Source: Psilocybe azurescens (Eukaryota > Basidiomycota > Agaricomycetes > Agaricales > Agrocybaceae). From it: a stretch of 64,000 nucleotides of DNA. Where the stretch lies: the NCBI GenBank assembly GCA_023853785.1, contig JAJIRX010000926.1, forward strand, positions 38,803 through 102,802, written 5' to 3'. Of this stretch, positions 36,400-47,836 are shown piece by piece. Position 1 is the first letter of the stretch. Every line of letters begins with the position of its first letter. Both the position numbers and the translations under genes were made by a program. A model generated the notes under the pieces. It was not told where the DNA came from. It saw only the letters and a program-made list of their open reading frames with translations, and did no database searches.

Positions 36400-37160
36400 C
36401 CGTGAACCTCGGATGCAGTTGTCGATTGGTATGGATCTGACGTGATCGAATTATAAATATTGCCAAAAACGACATCGTGTGATTTTTGAGTTTTCATAAT
36501 TTCTTGATTATTTCTTCAATACTAAGTAGAAAAACAACAAGATAATCGTCATTTGGATAAGAGGTAATATTGAGCCACAGGAAGAATAATGGGTTTTTAG
36601 TATTCCCTTTCTGCAGATTGCACAGCGTTTTCCGCCTCGATTGCCATTGGCACTGTGTGGACCGTGGCCCGTGCGGAGCGTCACGCAACTTGCGATGCGT
36701 CGCGCCAACGCGTCTTATTATCAGCATTCGGACGCATTTGCAGAACATCGCCGCACGGACTCGTTTAATGCTTCCAGTCCTCGAACGCACTATGAAACTA
36801 AAAAGATGGCCTGAGGTGAGTGTTCGATGCCCATGACTAAACGTCCGACATCAATTTCGGTGTTTCCATTCATAGCATACCGTGTCGCTATCATGATTTT
36901 TATGCGTCAGGCATTTGACAACGCTATGGATGAAGTCTTCATACATCAAAAAGTTTGAGTTCCGAACTCTGTTCATTATCTGAGAACAGTTATAAATATA
37001 GCTATTATGCTAAGTTAACCTGAATAAGGATACTGGAAGAGATAATGAGAGATAATTGCAGGTTAACCAAGATGTAGCCAGGGACATATCTTCATGCCTC
37101 GTGTTGTCGGTTTTCTCCGAATTGATCAGATCTCATCTGAGTAGTACCATCGACCTAAGA
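36400..37160. repeat. Dispersed repeat, copy 1
   Basis: This segment shares long blocks with 44190-44710 and 45400-45565. Shared words include GGATCTGACGTGAT, TTGGATAAGAGGTAATATTGAGCC, GACCGTGGCCCGTGCGGAGC, CGGTGTTTCCATTCA and CATGCCTCGTGTTGTCGGTT. Minus-strand frames in both copies encode a similar short Cys-containing peptide ending GSILPLIQ, which suggests a decayed coding element. No terminal repeats were found. Confidence 0.65.
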
Positions 37161-37487
37161 CGCCGTCCTGACAGGACCTGACTGCTCTATATATGCTGCA
37201 TAAATCTCCCGTCAATCTCGATTTGTAAGGTTCCCTGGCACTTCGTGACACATCCAAATCCTGAAGGATAACACAGGGATAACAGTTCATCACAATCCAA
37301 ACAGTGCTAAAAGTACGTAGTATGGATCATTGTAATCAACAGGAATTGGATGCTCGCTTCTGGGCATCAGAAGTATTTGTCTTACGGGAATGGAGTTGGT
37401 ACTCGCAAGTATCTCTCGACTTAAGAGGCAGGCAAACTTGTTATTTTAGCGATACAGTAGTGCAAGATTTTCATACCGCGCTTTGAG

Positions 37488-38764
37488 ATGGTGGTGATAT
37501 CCAAGCGCTCCTCTTTACTTTTCCTCTTCACCTTGTTGTCCTGTACAGATGCTTTTATCAAGTACGATGTGCCTCGACCGGATCCATTTGTTGACCCAAA
37601 GCATGACCCGTATAATCCTCTCAAGTATATCGCGTCGAACGTTTTGACGGGCATCGCCGTTGGTACGTTTCTTGACCTGTTCGCTCTGCTCTCTTCAACA
37701 ACTCACCTAGTGCATTCATAGCTCTAGTTCTTGCAGTTGCGTTGACACAAACATGGCTCATCTTCAAGGTCGGCGCAAAATGGATGATGCCAATGACGAT
37801 AGGCGCTTACCGTGCGTAAAATCCAAAGTTCTGAGTCCTCGCGTATTCCAATCATTGACATAGATTCTAGTATTTGCTTTGGGCCTTTCTTTCAGATTCG
37901 GACTTCATTTACATCCACAGTCTAAGGGGATATATATATTAGAGTACCTGCTTGTTGTTCTTTCCGTACGTCCATTTTGTTCGGAAACCAACTGTTTGCC
38001 AATAATGTCTCTAGCCCTGTGCATTTATTGCAGCAGATTATGTTCTGCTTGGTCGGCTTGCAAAGCATCTCGACGCTGATAGACACCTTTTGGTTACAAG
38101 TCGCCGAATAACGATTGTGTTTGTTGGGTCCGATGTCACTACATTTCTCATTCAGGTTGGTACACTAAACGTCGCAATGTACCCCCACCTCTGACCCTGC
38201 TATAGGCCGCAGGAGGAGCCATGTCAGCCTCGGCCAGTGACCTAGTCAAAGCAACCATCGGCTCGCATGTAAGCAGATATCCCTGCCACGCTTCTGTCCT
38301 CCTAATTATTAATGTATAGGTTTTCCTTGCGGGACTCGTGGCTCAATTGATATCCTTTTCTTGCTTTACGTGCATATGTCTTATCTTTCTATACCGTATC
38401 AGAAAAAACGACCCGAGGATCTGGGCAACGGACAAGGCTGAAAAATGGTATAATTCCTGGCTTGCATTGGCAGGCGCTCTGATCGTCAGCTGTATCGGGA
38501 TCCTGGTGCGTGATAATCTTGTTCGTAAAGTTTAATCTTTTAGTGAGCAGTTGCTAGATTCGTTCGGGCTTCAGGGTTGTTGAAATAAGTGAGGGATTCC
38601 AGGGCCGTCTAAGCACCTCTGAGGCGTTCTTCTATGGCCTTGATACCTTACCCCTTTTCGTGGCCTGTGTCGTCTATATCCCATTCTGGCCCGGCAGGTT
38701 TACTTGCGGACCTATCCTACGGCCAATTCGGCAAGAACACAAAGAATCTAGTAGCTCCATCTAG
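37488..38764 (+). CDS. RTA1-family polytopic membrane protein
   Basis: RTA1-like proteins (Rta1, Rsb1, Pug1) are seven-helix fungal membrane proteins linked to lipid or sphingoid-base export and resistance to membrane-active compounds. The start at 37488 gives MVVISKRSSLLFLFTLLSC, then YDVPRPDPFVDPKHDPYNPLKYI, then a series of membrane segments: GIAVALVLAVALTQTWLIFK, YLFALGLSFRFGL, YILEYLLVVLS, CAFIAADYVLLGRL. The family core is clear at ITIVFVGSDVTTFLIQAAGGAMSA and GSHVFLAGLVAQL. The last exon has RVVEISEGFQGRLSTSEAFFYGLD and a short Ser-rich tail. Seven exons join with consensus splice sites and no frame break. It is the first gene of a run that includes a steroid-dehydrogenase-like enzyme and two P450s, so a lipid-related role is plausible but unproven. 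Confidence 0.85.
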
Positions 38765-39255
38765 CCATAGCTACCACATCCAACCTGCATTTTATACTCG
38801 ACAGTACAATGAACGAAACTTATTGTCAGATTCCGAAATTACTATGATCTAAGCTTTAGTGTGATTTTTCCTAATCGAAACAACAAGCCGGTAGCATCTC
38901 CTGCTCTCTATACCATTGTCCACACAGAAGACAAGAGTCTCTTTCCACCGACCAGAGACTTCTCAGACAATTTATGGCTAGTTCTGCTCTCGCATTACAA
39001 ACTCGATGGCGGAGCGCTGGCATCAAATCTGGTATTGTAGAAAATATATATAACAATGATTAGCAAAGTGGTACTCTGTATGCGAAATTTAAAGTCACTG
39101 CCTAACATAACTAGATACCAATGTCTAAGAAAATTCGATGAGGCTGGACAGCGACGATCAATTTCACACATTCTACAAATCAGTTCCTTTCATCCCGCGA
39201 TTCCTCTTTCAGGTGTTGAACCCACCACTATCTCAACATAAGAAACATGTTTGAG

Positions 39256-40391
39256 CTATTGAATCAAACGTACCTGTACGTATCGATCCATCCCCTCCGA
39301 TAAAGACACTGCTGGTTTGTATCCAAGTGCCTTTTTTGCTTTGTCGATATTGTGCCATCGAGCAGTGTAGCTGAACTGGATGTTAAACCTTGTAAAATCG
39401 GTCCTCTTTCGCAAAAGGAATGCAATGACTTCGGATATCAATGCCATAATTCCCGCCGCAAACGGGGGAATAATGGTAGGCTTCTTCTTGACTCGCTTTC
39501 CGGGATAAACTTTATCGAAACGGTCCCAAATACCGTTTGAGAAGTCCCAAAACGGAAGCGGCTCATCGTTGGTTATGAAGAATACCTCTCCTGCAACGGG
39601 AGGATTTGAGTTGACTGACAATCGGTCGGCCGCAAGGACGTGAGCGTCAGCTACATTCGTGACATACGTCCAATCGACTAAATTGGTATTGTGGCCTATC
39701 TGGATTCCCCAGCGGCCTGAGTTGTAGCTGTTCCACAGAACGTTAATCATCTGTCTATCTCCTGGTCTTTGAGATCATACATCAGACACAAATTGACTAG
39801 ATTTGAGAGAATGACCCACCCGAATATGCCTGATGGTCGGAGAACCGTAGTCAGCAGATCCTGTTTACCATTCGCTTCAAGAACGGCCATTTCGGCGATA
39901 ATCTTGGACGTCATGTATGCTCCCATAGATTTTTTGTATACGGAAAGGTCTCATCGACACCATTGATATCGGTTCCTCCATATATCACTCCAGAAGAGCC
40001 GGTGAAAATAAGCTTCTTGACGCCGGCCTCAAGGCATGCAGATATGACAAGTCGTGTTCCATCGACGTTGACCCTGTGAAAGGATTCCGCAGAGCCTGAC
40101 GTTGCGTGAGGAGAGGCAGTGTGAATAACGCATGTAGCGCCACTCTATAAGTTCATTAAAAATCACTATCATTCATCACATTGAACGAAATACACGTACC
40201 TTTCGTATAACTGAAAGTACTAGACCTTCCTCTGATATATCTCCTGGGTAGAAAGGAACATCATCGTAGCGTTGAACCAGGTCTAGGGCCGCAACGATGT
40301 CCCCGCGACCTCTTAGACGCTCGACAATTTCTCGGCCGAGCATACCAGTTCCACCGAGAACAAGGTAGATATCCTTGTTTGGATTTGACAT
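39256..40391 (-). CDS. 3-beta-hydroxysteroid dehydrogenase / Erg26-like short-chain reductase
   Basis: The N terminus MSNPNKDIYLVLGGTGMLGRE carries the GGTGMLG dinucleotide-binding motif of extended SDR enzymes. The next exon has VIHTASPHATSG, FHRVNVDGTRLVISACLEAGV and FTGSSGVIYGG, text typical of 3-beta-HSD and Erg26-type enzymes that oxidise or decarboxylate sterol intermediates. The catalytic Tyr-x3-Lys is YMTSK, reached only if one base is added to the T-run 39930-39935; read literally, the frame stops shortly after. Later text (NLVDWTYVTNVADAHVLAAD, GEVFFITNDEPLPFWDFSN, SYTARWHNIDKAKKALGYKP) is also standard. The end at 39256 is uncertain, since a GTACGT donor just before it could lead to another short exon. 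The substrate could be a sterol or another lipid. Confidence 0.8.
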
Positions 40392-41144
40392 AGTAAAAAT
40401 GAGTAATTAAGAGGATACAAAAATGAGAGAGAAAGGTCAGGGAGGCAGACTTGTACTGAGTAGAAGGATGAGGAGGTTGGACGTGATTGAGATATATACC
40501 GAAGGCGCTGATCCAGGGTTGAAACGTGAGATAACCCGTTTACAGCTTACTTAGACCGGTGATAGTCTGACGTGTTCGAACTGGAAGGTAAGTAATCTAA
40601 GGCTGGTGTACTCGTCTGAAAATTTAAACCAAGATTCCTTTCGATCCTTCCGATACGATCTAGAACAAGGTGCATGAGTCATTTTGATATTTCATAGTAA
40701 GATAAGGTCATATTTCTGCCTCTGCGGAGCTTAGGTCACGTTAAGGTCACGTCGGAAATCACTGAACTTTATTCACGAAACGGTCCTCTATAATTATATT
40801 GCCTTATTCAGGCAGTGCGCTGACCCAGGATCTTGCACATACGCTTCCTATTATATCCTCGGCTTACAGGCCAATGCTGTCTAGGAAAGCCCAGTAACAA
40901 CCCAGTAAAGGAGGCATTTCCGAATCGGATGAGGTGCAGTGGACCATTCAAGCAACACCAGTCCGCTAAAGTCCGCTAAATTGCCGATGAGGAGACAACT
41001 ATGTACATATATTTGATATCACGTCTATGGGTATTAAATTAGACTGTGCCATATTTAAGTAGACAACGTAAAACATCCGCTCAAGAAAAGGCCATCATGC
41101 AGAAGTAAGGGCGCTCAAGATAGGCGGAAGATTCGATCTGTTAC
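40392..41144. other. Intergenic, no gene supported
   Basis: Apart from a short direct repeat (AGTCCGCTAAAGTCCGCTAAA-like, near 40965-40982) and one of AGGTCACGT (near 40733-40753), no gene or element was seen. The left part should contain the promoter of the dehydrogenase gene. Confidence 0.45.
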
Positions 41145-43609
41145 TTAGTCACTCTGACGGCGGGTAAAGACCAAAGGCACTCGATCAGGCCTAAGAAACG
41201 TATAGAAATCAGCCATGTATATTGGCTGTAAAATGTTATAGAAACTCACGTCAAGGTTAAGATATTGCGGCATTTAAAGATCCTTGCTTTTCGTTCCTCG
41301 AAAGTCTCTTTGGAGAACTGAGGTTCCTCCTTTACGGTAATTTTATATCTGCTGACAATTAAAGCCAGGGCTGCTACACTCTCCGTTTCAAAGAACCTAT
41401 GTTAGGCATTTGAGTACGAATGTAGGTTGTGAGGACTGGATACACGAACTTTCTACCGAGACAGGAGCGAGAACCTAGCAAACACGACATTTTTATTTAA
41501 CTTTGAATGCTAGAGTGAAGTTACTTGCCTGCTCCAAATGGTATAAACGCATTTCGAGGCCAGTTTTCCAAAAAATCGTCCCGGGTTGAAAGACTGAGGA
41601 TCCGACCAATAGCGGGCTGTATTTGATCAATGGACTAACGCTTTATTTAATACTTAATGGAGATACCTACGGTTGTAGTGAAGGCCGGTAGTGTGTATCA
41701 CGACACGGGTCCCTTGTGGTACTGGAATTAATTCAATCGCGCCTTCTTTGTTTCGCGTTGGAAGAATGGTGTCTGCGGCACTGTATTTCGGGATCACATT
41801 CACCGGAGGAAACATTCGCAATGTCTCGTTGATCACTGCCATTGTGTATCGGAGGGAAGCCATATCTTCGTATCCCTTGTAATACATGCCGTGAATCAGC
41901 AAATTGCTGGATCATATGGAGACAATAGAAGCGCTCACAGGAAACTGTCCGTCGGAACTCCCAAGCACCCTTTGCACCTCTTTAAAAACGAGTTCTTGCT
42001 CCTCGCTATATACGGCTAATGCGGCCAGTGCAAAACAGAGGGTGTATGCCGTGCCCTGTATATTCTAAGCACTGCGACTCGTAACACGTAGAAATTTACA
42101 ATACAATACACACCTCATGACCACCGAGAACAAACGTAAACAAATTTCCCAATAGTTCCTCATCTGTTAGTGATACAGACCCGTCCATTGCGGACTCGCT
42201 GTTGGCTTCTAGTAAAAGATTGAAGAGGTCGGCTTTTTGCTCGACATTTCTATTATTTCGACAATCCTCGATCATCTCACGCAAGTAAACCTGAAATAAA
42301 CATTTATCAAGCAGATATGTGGACCAATCTTATAATAACGTACCTCCAGCTCATTGAACGCATGTCTAAGTTTTCTGAACCTGGGATGGAGTATATACAT
42401 CCAGGAAGACAAGCCGATTTTTATCCATAGGTCGTGGGCAACAACCTCAAGAGCTTGTCTAAAGGATAGATTATGGGGCCTTGTACCTGAAGAGGTCTTG
42501 TCTATTATTTTGAAATAATCATTTGATTGTCCCAACCCTTGCGAATTTTTTTGTCAGGATTTTCGAATGCAATGTGACTAGAAGAAGTTCAACTGACCAG
42601 CAATTGCAAGGACCGATAGTGCAATCTGTATGGTCAATTTCAGCGATATTAGATTCAGGGGCCGTGCGCATCAAGAACCAGCTCAAGCAAGCTTACAGGA
42701 AGGGTCAACTCGCTGGCGTTGTCAACAACAATATAATCATCGGCATTCGGGTAGGCGTCGAGAATAGACAATACCGTCTCAAAAGTTGTTTCCCATACAT
42801 GTCGGCTATTGCGCTATATATGCATCTAGTCAGTGAACCTTACTGTGTGTCGAAAAACAAAATTAGGGGTGAACCTCTGAGAATGCCGGAGAACATATTC
42901 TTCGGAACTTTTTCCAATCCTCGGCATCTGCTGCAATTATATTTGGACCAAGTACCCTAAGAACCTTGTAGAGTTCTGTAGGCTTTGGAAATCTAGTTCT
43001 AGAGGATGTAATCTCCTAGAAATCAAACATCGTGGATTTTCAACAAACGGCGCGATCCTATAAGCAACCTACCTTAATCGCATCAGCGTCTGCAAGCCAC
43101 AACATTGCATTCGACTTGGGCCAAAAGGAAAGCTGTCACACGAGGATCAATTTAGTACGTTTGTTTGAAAGATAGATACGGCCAATAAGTTCAACTGACC
43201 GTTGAGTGGATATCCCAGCCGATATGTCTATAAACTGGTTGGTTATGTGTAAGATTTCGATATGAGTATTAGTACCAGTCGAAACTTGGGATTCACGCAC
43301 CCTCATAATGTTCTGTCCATGAGTAGTCGGCACTGAGAAGTATTCCCGGTATAGCAGGGAGAAACCTGTTGACCAAAAGCTCGATATTCAGTAGAGTACG
43401 ACGTCCTGGCCAATAGCTAAGATGAGGCAAAAAGAGTTTAGCAGTGCGTGTCTTCAGAATTTATTGCTCAAAACATACTTAATCGATCGTGCTACTCTCT
43501 GAAGGTCTCTGTATAGGCACAGTGCGTATACAAGGATGGCCGTCAGTAAGACCAAGGCATGAGTGTGAGAGAAGGAGAAACTTTGCCACGCTGTTTCGGA
43601 CATGGTCAT
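41145..43609 (-). CDS. Cytochrome P450 monooxygenase
   Basis: The start at 43609 (MTMSETAW; an in-frame ATG also at 43603) leads into a membrane anchor (HALVLLTAILVYALCLY). Diagnostic P450 motifs follow: an I-helix GGHETAYTL interrupted by an intron after GGHE, the K-helix ETLR in INETLRMFPPV, a PGRF-type motif, and the heme loop FGAGSRSCLG with the axial Cys. The last exon ends PDRVPLVFTRRQSD. The gene has many introns. One follows the first G of the heme-loop Gly codon and begins GCAAGT, a GC-AG intron. The A-run 41570-41575 appears to hold one extra base, which separates PGRF from the heme exon. The catalytic residues are intact. The family looks like a fungal microsomal P450; the substrate is unknown, though its neighbours suggest a lipid or terpenoid. 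Confidence 0.82.
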
Positions 43610-44189
43610 CAAGCGCCGAAGTAATAGACTTTTATTGAGTCTTTCTCAATCTTCATGGGATTATATAGACCGCAGTCGTTGTCGTGAAATGCCTAAAGGA
43701 CGAAGTGACCCATTGATTCTTCAAAAGTATGGAGGCATTGCTGTGTTATGATAATGTCACTTGACTGTGTACTTGAAGGTGCAGCGATACGATCCATTTG
43801 TTACAATCATGATGCAAAGAATACCGAGAGTTCTTGGGGTTCTCTGCGACAGAGACTGAACAGATGTCACTTGTCAATGGATGTTCTGTAATGCCCGCGG
43901 GCGCCTCCTCTGGAAATATGTTAACCAGGGTTAACCTCGGACGTAGAAGTTAAAACCTGATGTGTATCTCCGCCATGTTTAGTAGGGACCTGGTGGCACC
44001 GCAAGTCAACAATGTTGCCCGGATGTGGATTAGCCCGTCACAAGCATAACGAAAGAGGGCAACATTTTTAAAGTTTCATCGATGGTGCAGAAGCACAGTA
44101 ATACAATGATGCAGCATCACCGTCGGAGATGACGATAACTGGTGACCTGGGTCCTATTTAGGTTCGAAAATGTATCTGTTGTGGGCATT
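43610..44189. other. Intergenic, promoter side of the P450
   Basis: No gene or recognisable element was seen. The start of the P450 lies at the left edge, so its promoter should be here. Confidence 0.45.
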
Positions 44190-45565
44190 CGATGCGAGTG
44201 CAGTGCCGATTGGTACAAGTCAACTCAGATGTGGATCTGACGTGATTGGATTCTAGATGTTGCCAAAAATAGACATCATGTGAATTTTGGGCTTTTCATT
44301 ATTTCTTCAGTAGAGAAAAATAAGGCGCTGATCGCCGTTTGGATAAGAGGTAATATTGAGCCAGAGGAATAATAAGGTTTTCTGTTACCTTCTGCAGATT
44401 GTACACAGCGTTTTCCGCTTCGACTAGCACTGTGGACCGTGGCCCGTGCGGAGCATTGAGCCCATTCACGCGATTCGGGACGCATCGACTCGTCTAATGA
44501 GCAGTATTCGGAAACCAAGTAAGCATGTGTCCAGAACAACGTAAAAAGACTTGTTTGTACCCTGAGATTCTGCCTCAAGTCCTCGAGCACACTATCGGAG
44601 CCATAGAAGACATGAGACTAGAAAGATAGCCTGAAATCAGTGTTCGGTATCCATGAGGTAGTCCAACATCAATTTCACGGTGTTTCCATTCAGAGCATAC
44701 CGTGGCCCTGGCAAACGATGACCAAGTGTACCATCAGCGGATCCGATCGATGATGAATTTGGGCAAGACAAGCTATCTGGCGTCGATATTGATGCGAGGT
44801 TGAAGGGAAAGATGGCAGTGGGGATGGGTAACCAGAAAGGACTCCACATCGGCCATCGGCATTGCTGAACTGATTGAATAGACTTGAAAAGCAGATGGGA
44901 GTTGAAGGTGGGGAATCGGCGAAAGCAGACAGAACTTTCAATGGAGACAGCAGACTCTTGTTGACTTCGTCAGCGGGGATAATAGCTGCATGTAAATCGT
45001 CAAAAGCGAACAGATTACAAGATGAGCTTGACACACTTTGAGCACCTAGTCCTCCTATAGGCTCCGTAAGATATATATACTACCGTACAGATATGGCCGC
45101 CGTTTCGTTCGACTGCATTCTACTCCAAACGCAGAGATCCCTTACTGTTAACGTCGATAGGATATGTTTCTACCGTGTGCAAACACAGAACCCGATATAA
45201 CAGACATGGCTCCGTGGACCGTCAGAAATATGTCAGAAAGTTGAGAGTGTGTGGTGCATAGAGCGAAGATAGAGCATAAAACGGAGACGAGAGGAATGGT
45301 CGTCTCCGTTTCACAGTAGACGAATATATGCACGATAGTTCAAAGCAGGGGAAATACAAAGGCATGGCCACGTCCAAGCTCGACGCTACTGTATCGGCAG
45401 TACATAGCTATTATGCTAAGGTAACTTGAATAACATAGCGGAAAGGATAATGTAGGTTAACCAAGAGGTTGCCAGCTAGGGGCCATGTCTTCATGCCTCG
45501 TGTTGTCGGTTTTCTCCGAATTGATCTCCTCTCATCTAAGCTGTACCATTCGACCTAAGACTTGC
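44190..45565. repeat. Dispersed repeat, copy 2, interrupted
   Basis: The two ends (44190-44710 and 45400-45565) match 36400-37160 in the same order and orientation. The middle, about 44710-45400, has little match in copy 1 and contains a 114-codon minus-strand open frame (44690-45034) of no known family. Either copy 2 gained a 0.7-kb insertion or copy 1 lost it. No inverted repeats or target duplication were found at the junctions. Confidence 0.6.
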
Positions 45566-45817
45566 AGCAAGTTGGCATTTTAATTGTTCACTTTTTGACG
45601 GTTTTGAGCTTATTATAGTCAAGCAGTAAATCAAAAAGTAGAATGGTCCGAAAGTAATCTATATAAGGTGTATTACAAATGACGGAAAGCACTATGTACG
45701 GCCGATCAGGCTTTGTAAAATTATTTTCCCATAAAATTCCTCTTTTTTAGTCAAAACACTGAACTTTTTTTTAATTGCCGCTCACTCACTTTTTGTTCAC
45801 TTTTTACCCTTGCACAA

Positions 45818-45987
45818 CCCCAAAAAGTAGATTGCTAAACTTCTGATGACCGCCGCACAATAACATCCGATGTCCACGTATCCCCGTTAGACATTACGTA
45901 CCCCCAAAAAGTAAATTGCTGAACCTCTGATGACTGCCGCTCAATGCCATCCAATGTCCACATATCCCCGTTAGACATTACGTACCG
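45818..45987 (+). repeat. 84-bp tandem duplication
   Basis: Two adjacent copies begin CAAAAAGTAGATTGCTAAAC and CAAAAAGTAAATTGCTGAAC and each ends CCCGTTAGACATTACGTACC. The period is 84 bases and identity is high (about 85% by eye). It lies in a non-coding stretch with many AAAAAGTA and CTTTTT words. Confidence 0.8.
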
Positions 45988-46242
45988 GAGTATCTTAAAG
46001 TACGCCTGGGGACATACGTCATTTTCAAATTGTTTCCTCCATAAGACAAATTATTCCAAAAGCAGCCTACTAAAAACCATATCTTCTTGAAATCTTCCGT
46101 ACAAGCAGTAAAATATCATTTGCAGCTTAATGAGCCTAGCTCAAGTTTTTGCATACTTAGTAAAGGATATGAACTCCAAAACAAAAATAAGTCAATGCAA
46201 ATACCACTAGCTATCAAGACCATCTTTTTACTTTGAGGAGCC

Positions 46243-47158
46243 TCACAATTTGTTGTGGATAACCATACCGGCCACCTCTGTGTATATGTTGGAACTAAGA
46301 ACCATCAGTAAATTCTTTGATGTTACTTGAGTGTCTCTGCTATACACCAGAGATGTAAGAATATCTATATTGGATCCAATAATCCAGATCACACAGGCGA
46401 ATACTGTAGGAAGGAGATTTGCATGTAAGTAGTCTCAACCACATTCACCAGCTCGAGATACATACCATTTTTGCTTTGGAACTCGACAGCAAGCGATCTG
46501 GTCTGATGTACCTTCCAGAGGAACAACAAGATCAGTGTACTGAGAACACATTCAAGTCAATATAGGGACATGATGAAGACAGTGAAGCACTTACAGAAGG
46601 CGACTACATGTCCAAAGGTATGAGTGGAGATGATCACCCAGAAAACTTGTGAGAGGAACAGAGAAAAGAGTGAAATGAACGCCAGTCGGTGAATGTCGAT
46701 TAATGAGGGATATAATGGTAGTCATCCGAGTTATCTTGAACGTTAAAAGGGGCAAAGACATCCACCGCGTCAATAGTTCTGGAGTGATAGCAAAGGGAAT
46801 GACGATGGACAGCCTATAGACAGTGATAATGTCGAGAAAAAGCTCAAGCATGGTCTGCGATAGTATATAGCGCATCATATCGTCCGGGTGCGCCAAGCTT
46901 TCTATGGGTTTTCCATGCTGGTAAATGATAAGAACGATTAGTATAATGTGGGTACTGATGGCATTTACCAGGGCAGAGGAATGTAGCTTACCAAAATGAG
47001 CAGGTTTACAGCTCCCATTGTAATACCAGTACATATTGTTAATGTATAGCGGCCAATTTTGGATGTCTTTCCACGTACACCTGCTGGTAGAGCATAGAGC
47101 AAAAAGGCATGAAAATTGGCGGTAGTGTCCAGGTCAAACAGAAAAGTATGGCAAGCAT
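46243..47158 (-). CDS. Polytopic membrane protein, paralogue of 50308-51397
   Basis: The best start is the ATG at 47158 (MLAILFCLTWTLPPIFMPFC), though the plus-strand relative has about 30 more residues, so an upstream exon may be missing. Hydrophobic segments continue with IGRYTLTICTGITMGAVNLLIL, an intron, then YILSQTMLELFLDIITVYRL and LLTFKITRMTTIISLI. The last exons carry TLILLFLWKVHQTRS, FACVIWIIGSNIDILTSL and SSNIYTEVAGM, ending at 46243-46245. The order and spacing match the gene at 50308-51397 (SNIYTEV against SNIYIQI is the clearest word). One missing base near 47078 separates the first two segments. About six to seven membrane helices are likely. No function is known; a receptor-like role is only a guess from topology. 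Confidence 0.5.
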
Positions 47159-47836
47159 GTTGGATTAGCGCACTGTCAATGGTTGTGAAGAGGGTACACA
47201 AGAGAGACGCTGAACGGACTTAAAGTTTGCGACAGAATGATGTGAATCCGGACATGAAGGTGCTATTGAACAATTGCATCGTGGCAAAGGTTTGCTATCA
47301 AAGAAGGTGAATAGATTTAGCATCGGCGGAACAACCTTGTCGATGTACTAGAATAGTTCGTCACATGCAGACTAACACTTAATGAATTGTACATGATTGA
47401 AACGCTGAAACATGGACCCCAGAAAGCAGACAAGCTTGCGTCGGTACAGCCTCCTTCTCAATGTAGTCAAATAGCTATGAATATTGAATCCTTTGTCAAT
47501 TGCACATGCACAGATTACACTAGACAAGGTTTCCGCTAGTTTCACTACGGTCATGTCGGCGTCATTGCCATATTTGTTGCCATAAAGATCATTGTTGCCA
47601 GTCTAAGCAAATTTACTTTTGTTCATCGATTCTTTGACAGCTCATAACTTGGCCCACTAGCAGTATGGAATTGAAGCTGTAATGGAGGAACCGTACTAGT
47701 CGGCGCTTTCGGTGCGAGATCCAGGTGATATAACCCAAAATATATGTATTTTATAATCTACATCCTGAGAAAGTTTTCTCCCCGCAACCTTGTGTGCCCC
47801 TATCTAACGCACAGATACTTACTTGCTTATATCTTT

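Noticed and set aside
42523..42960. Plus-strand open frame of 145 codons
   Set aside because: It is antisense to P450 exons and introns at 41145-43609, which carry clear P450 text.
44690..45034. Minus-strand open frame of 114 codons in the middle of dispersed repeat copy 2
   Set aside because: No family match and no counterpart in copy 1. It may belong to an inserted element but cannot be supported as a gene.
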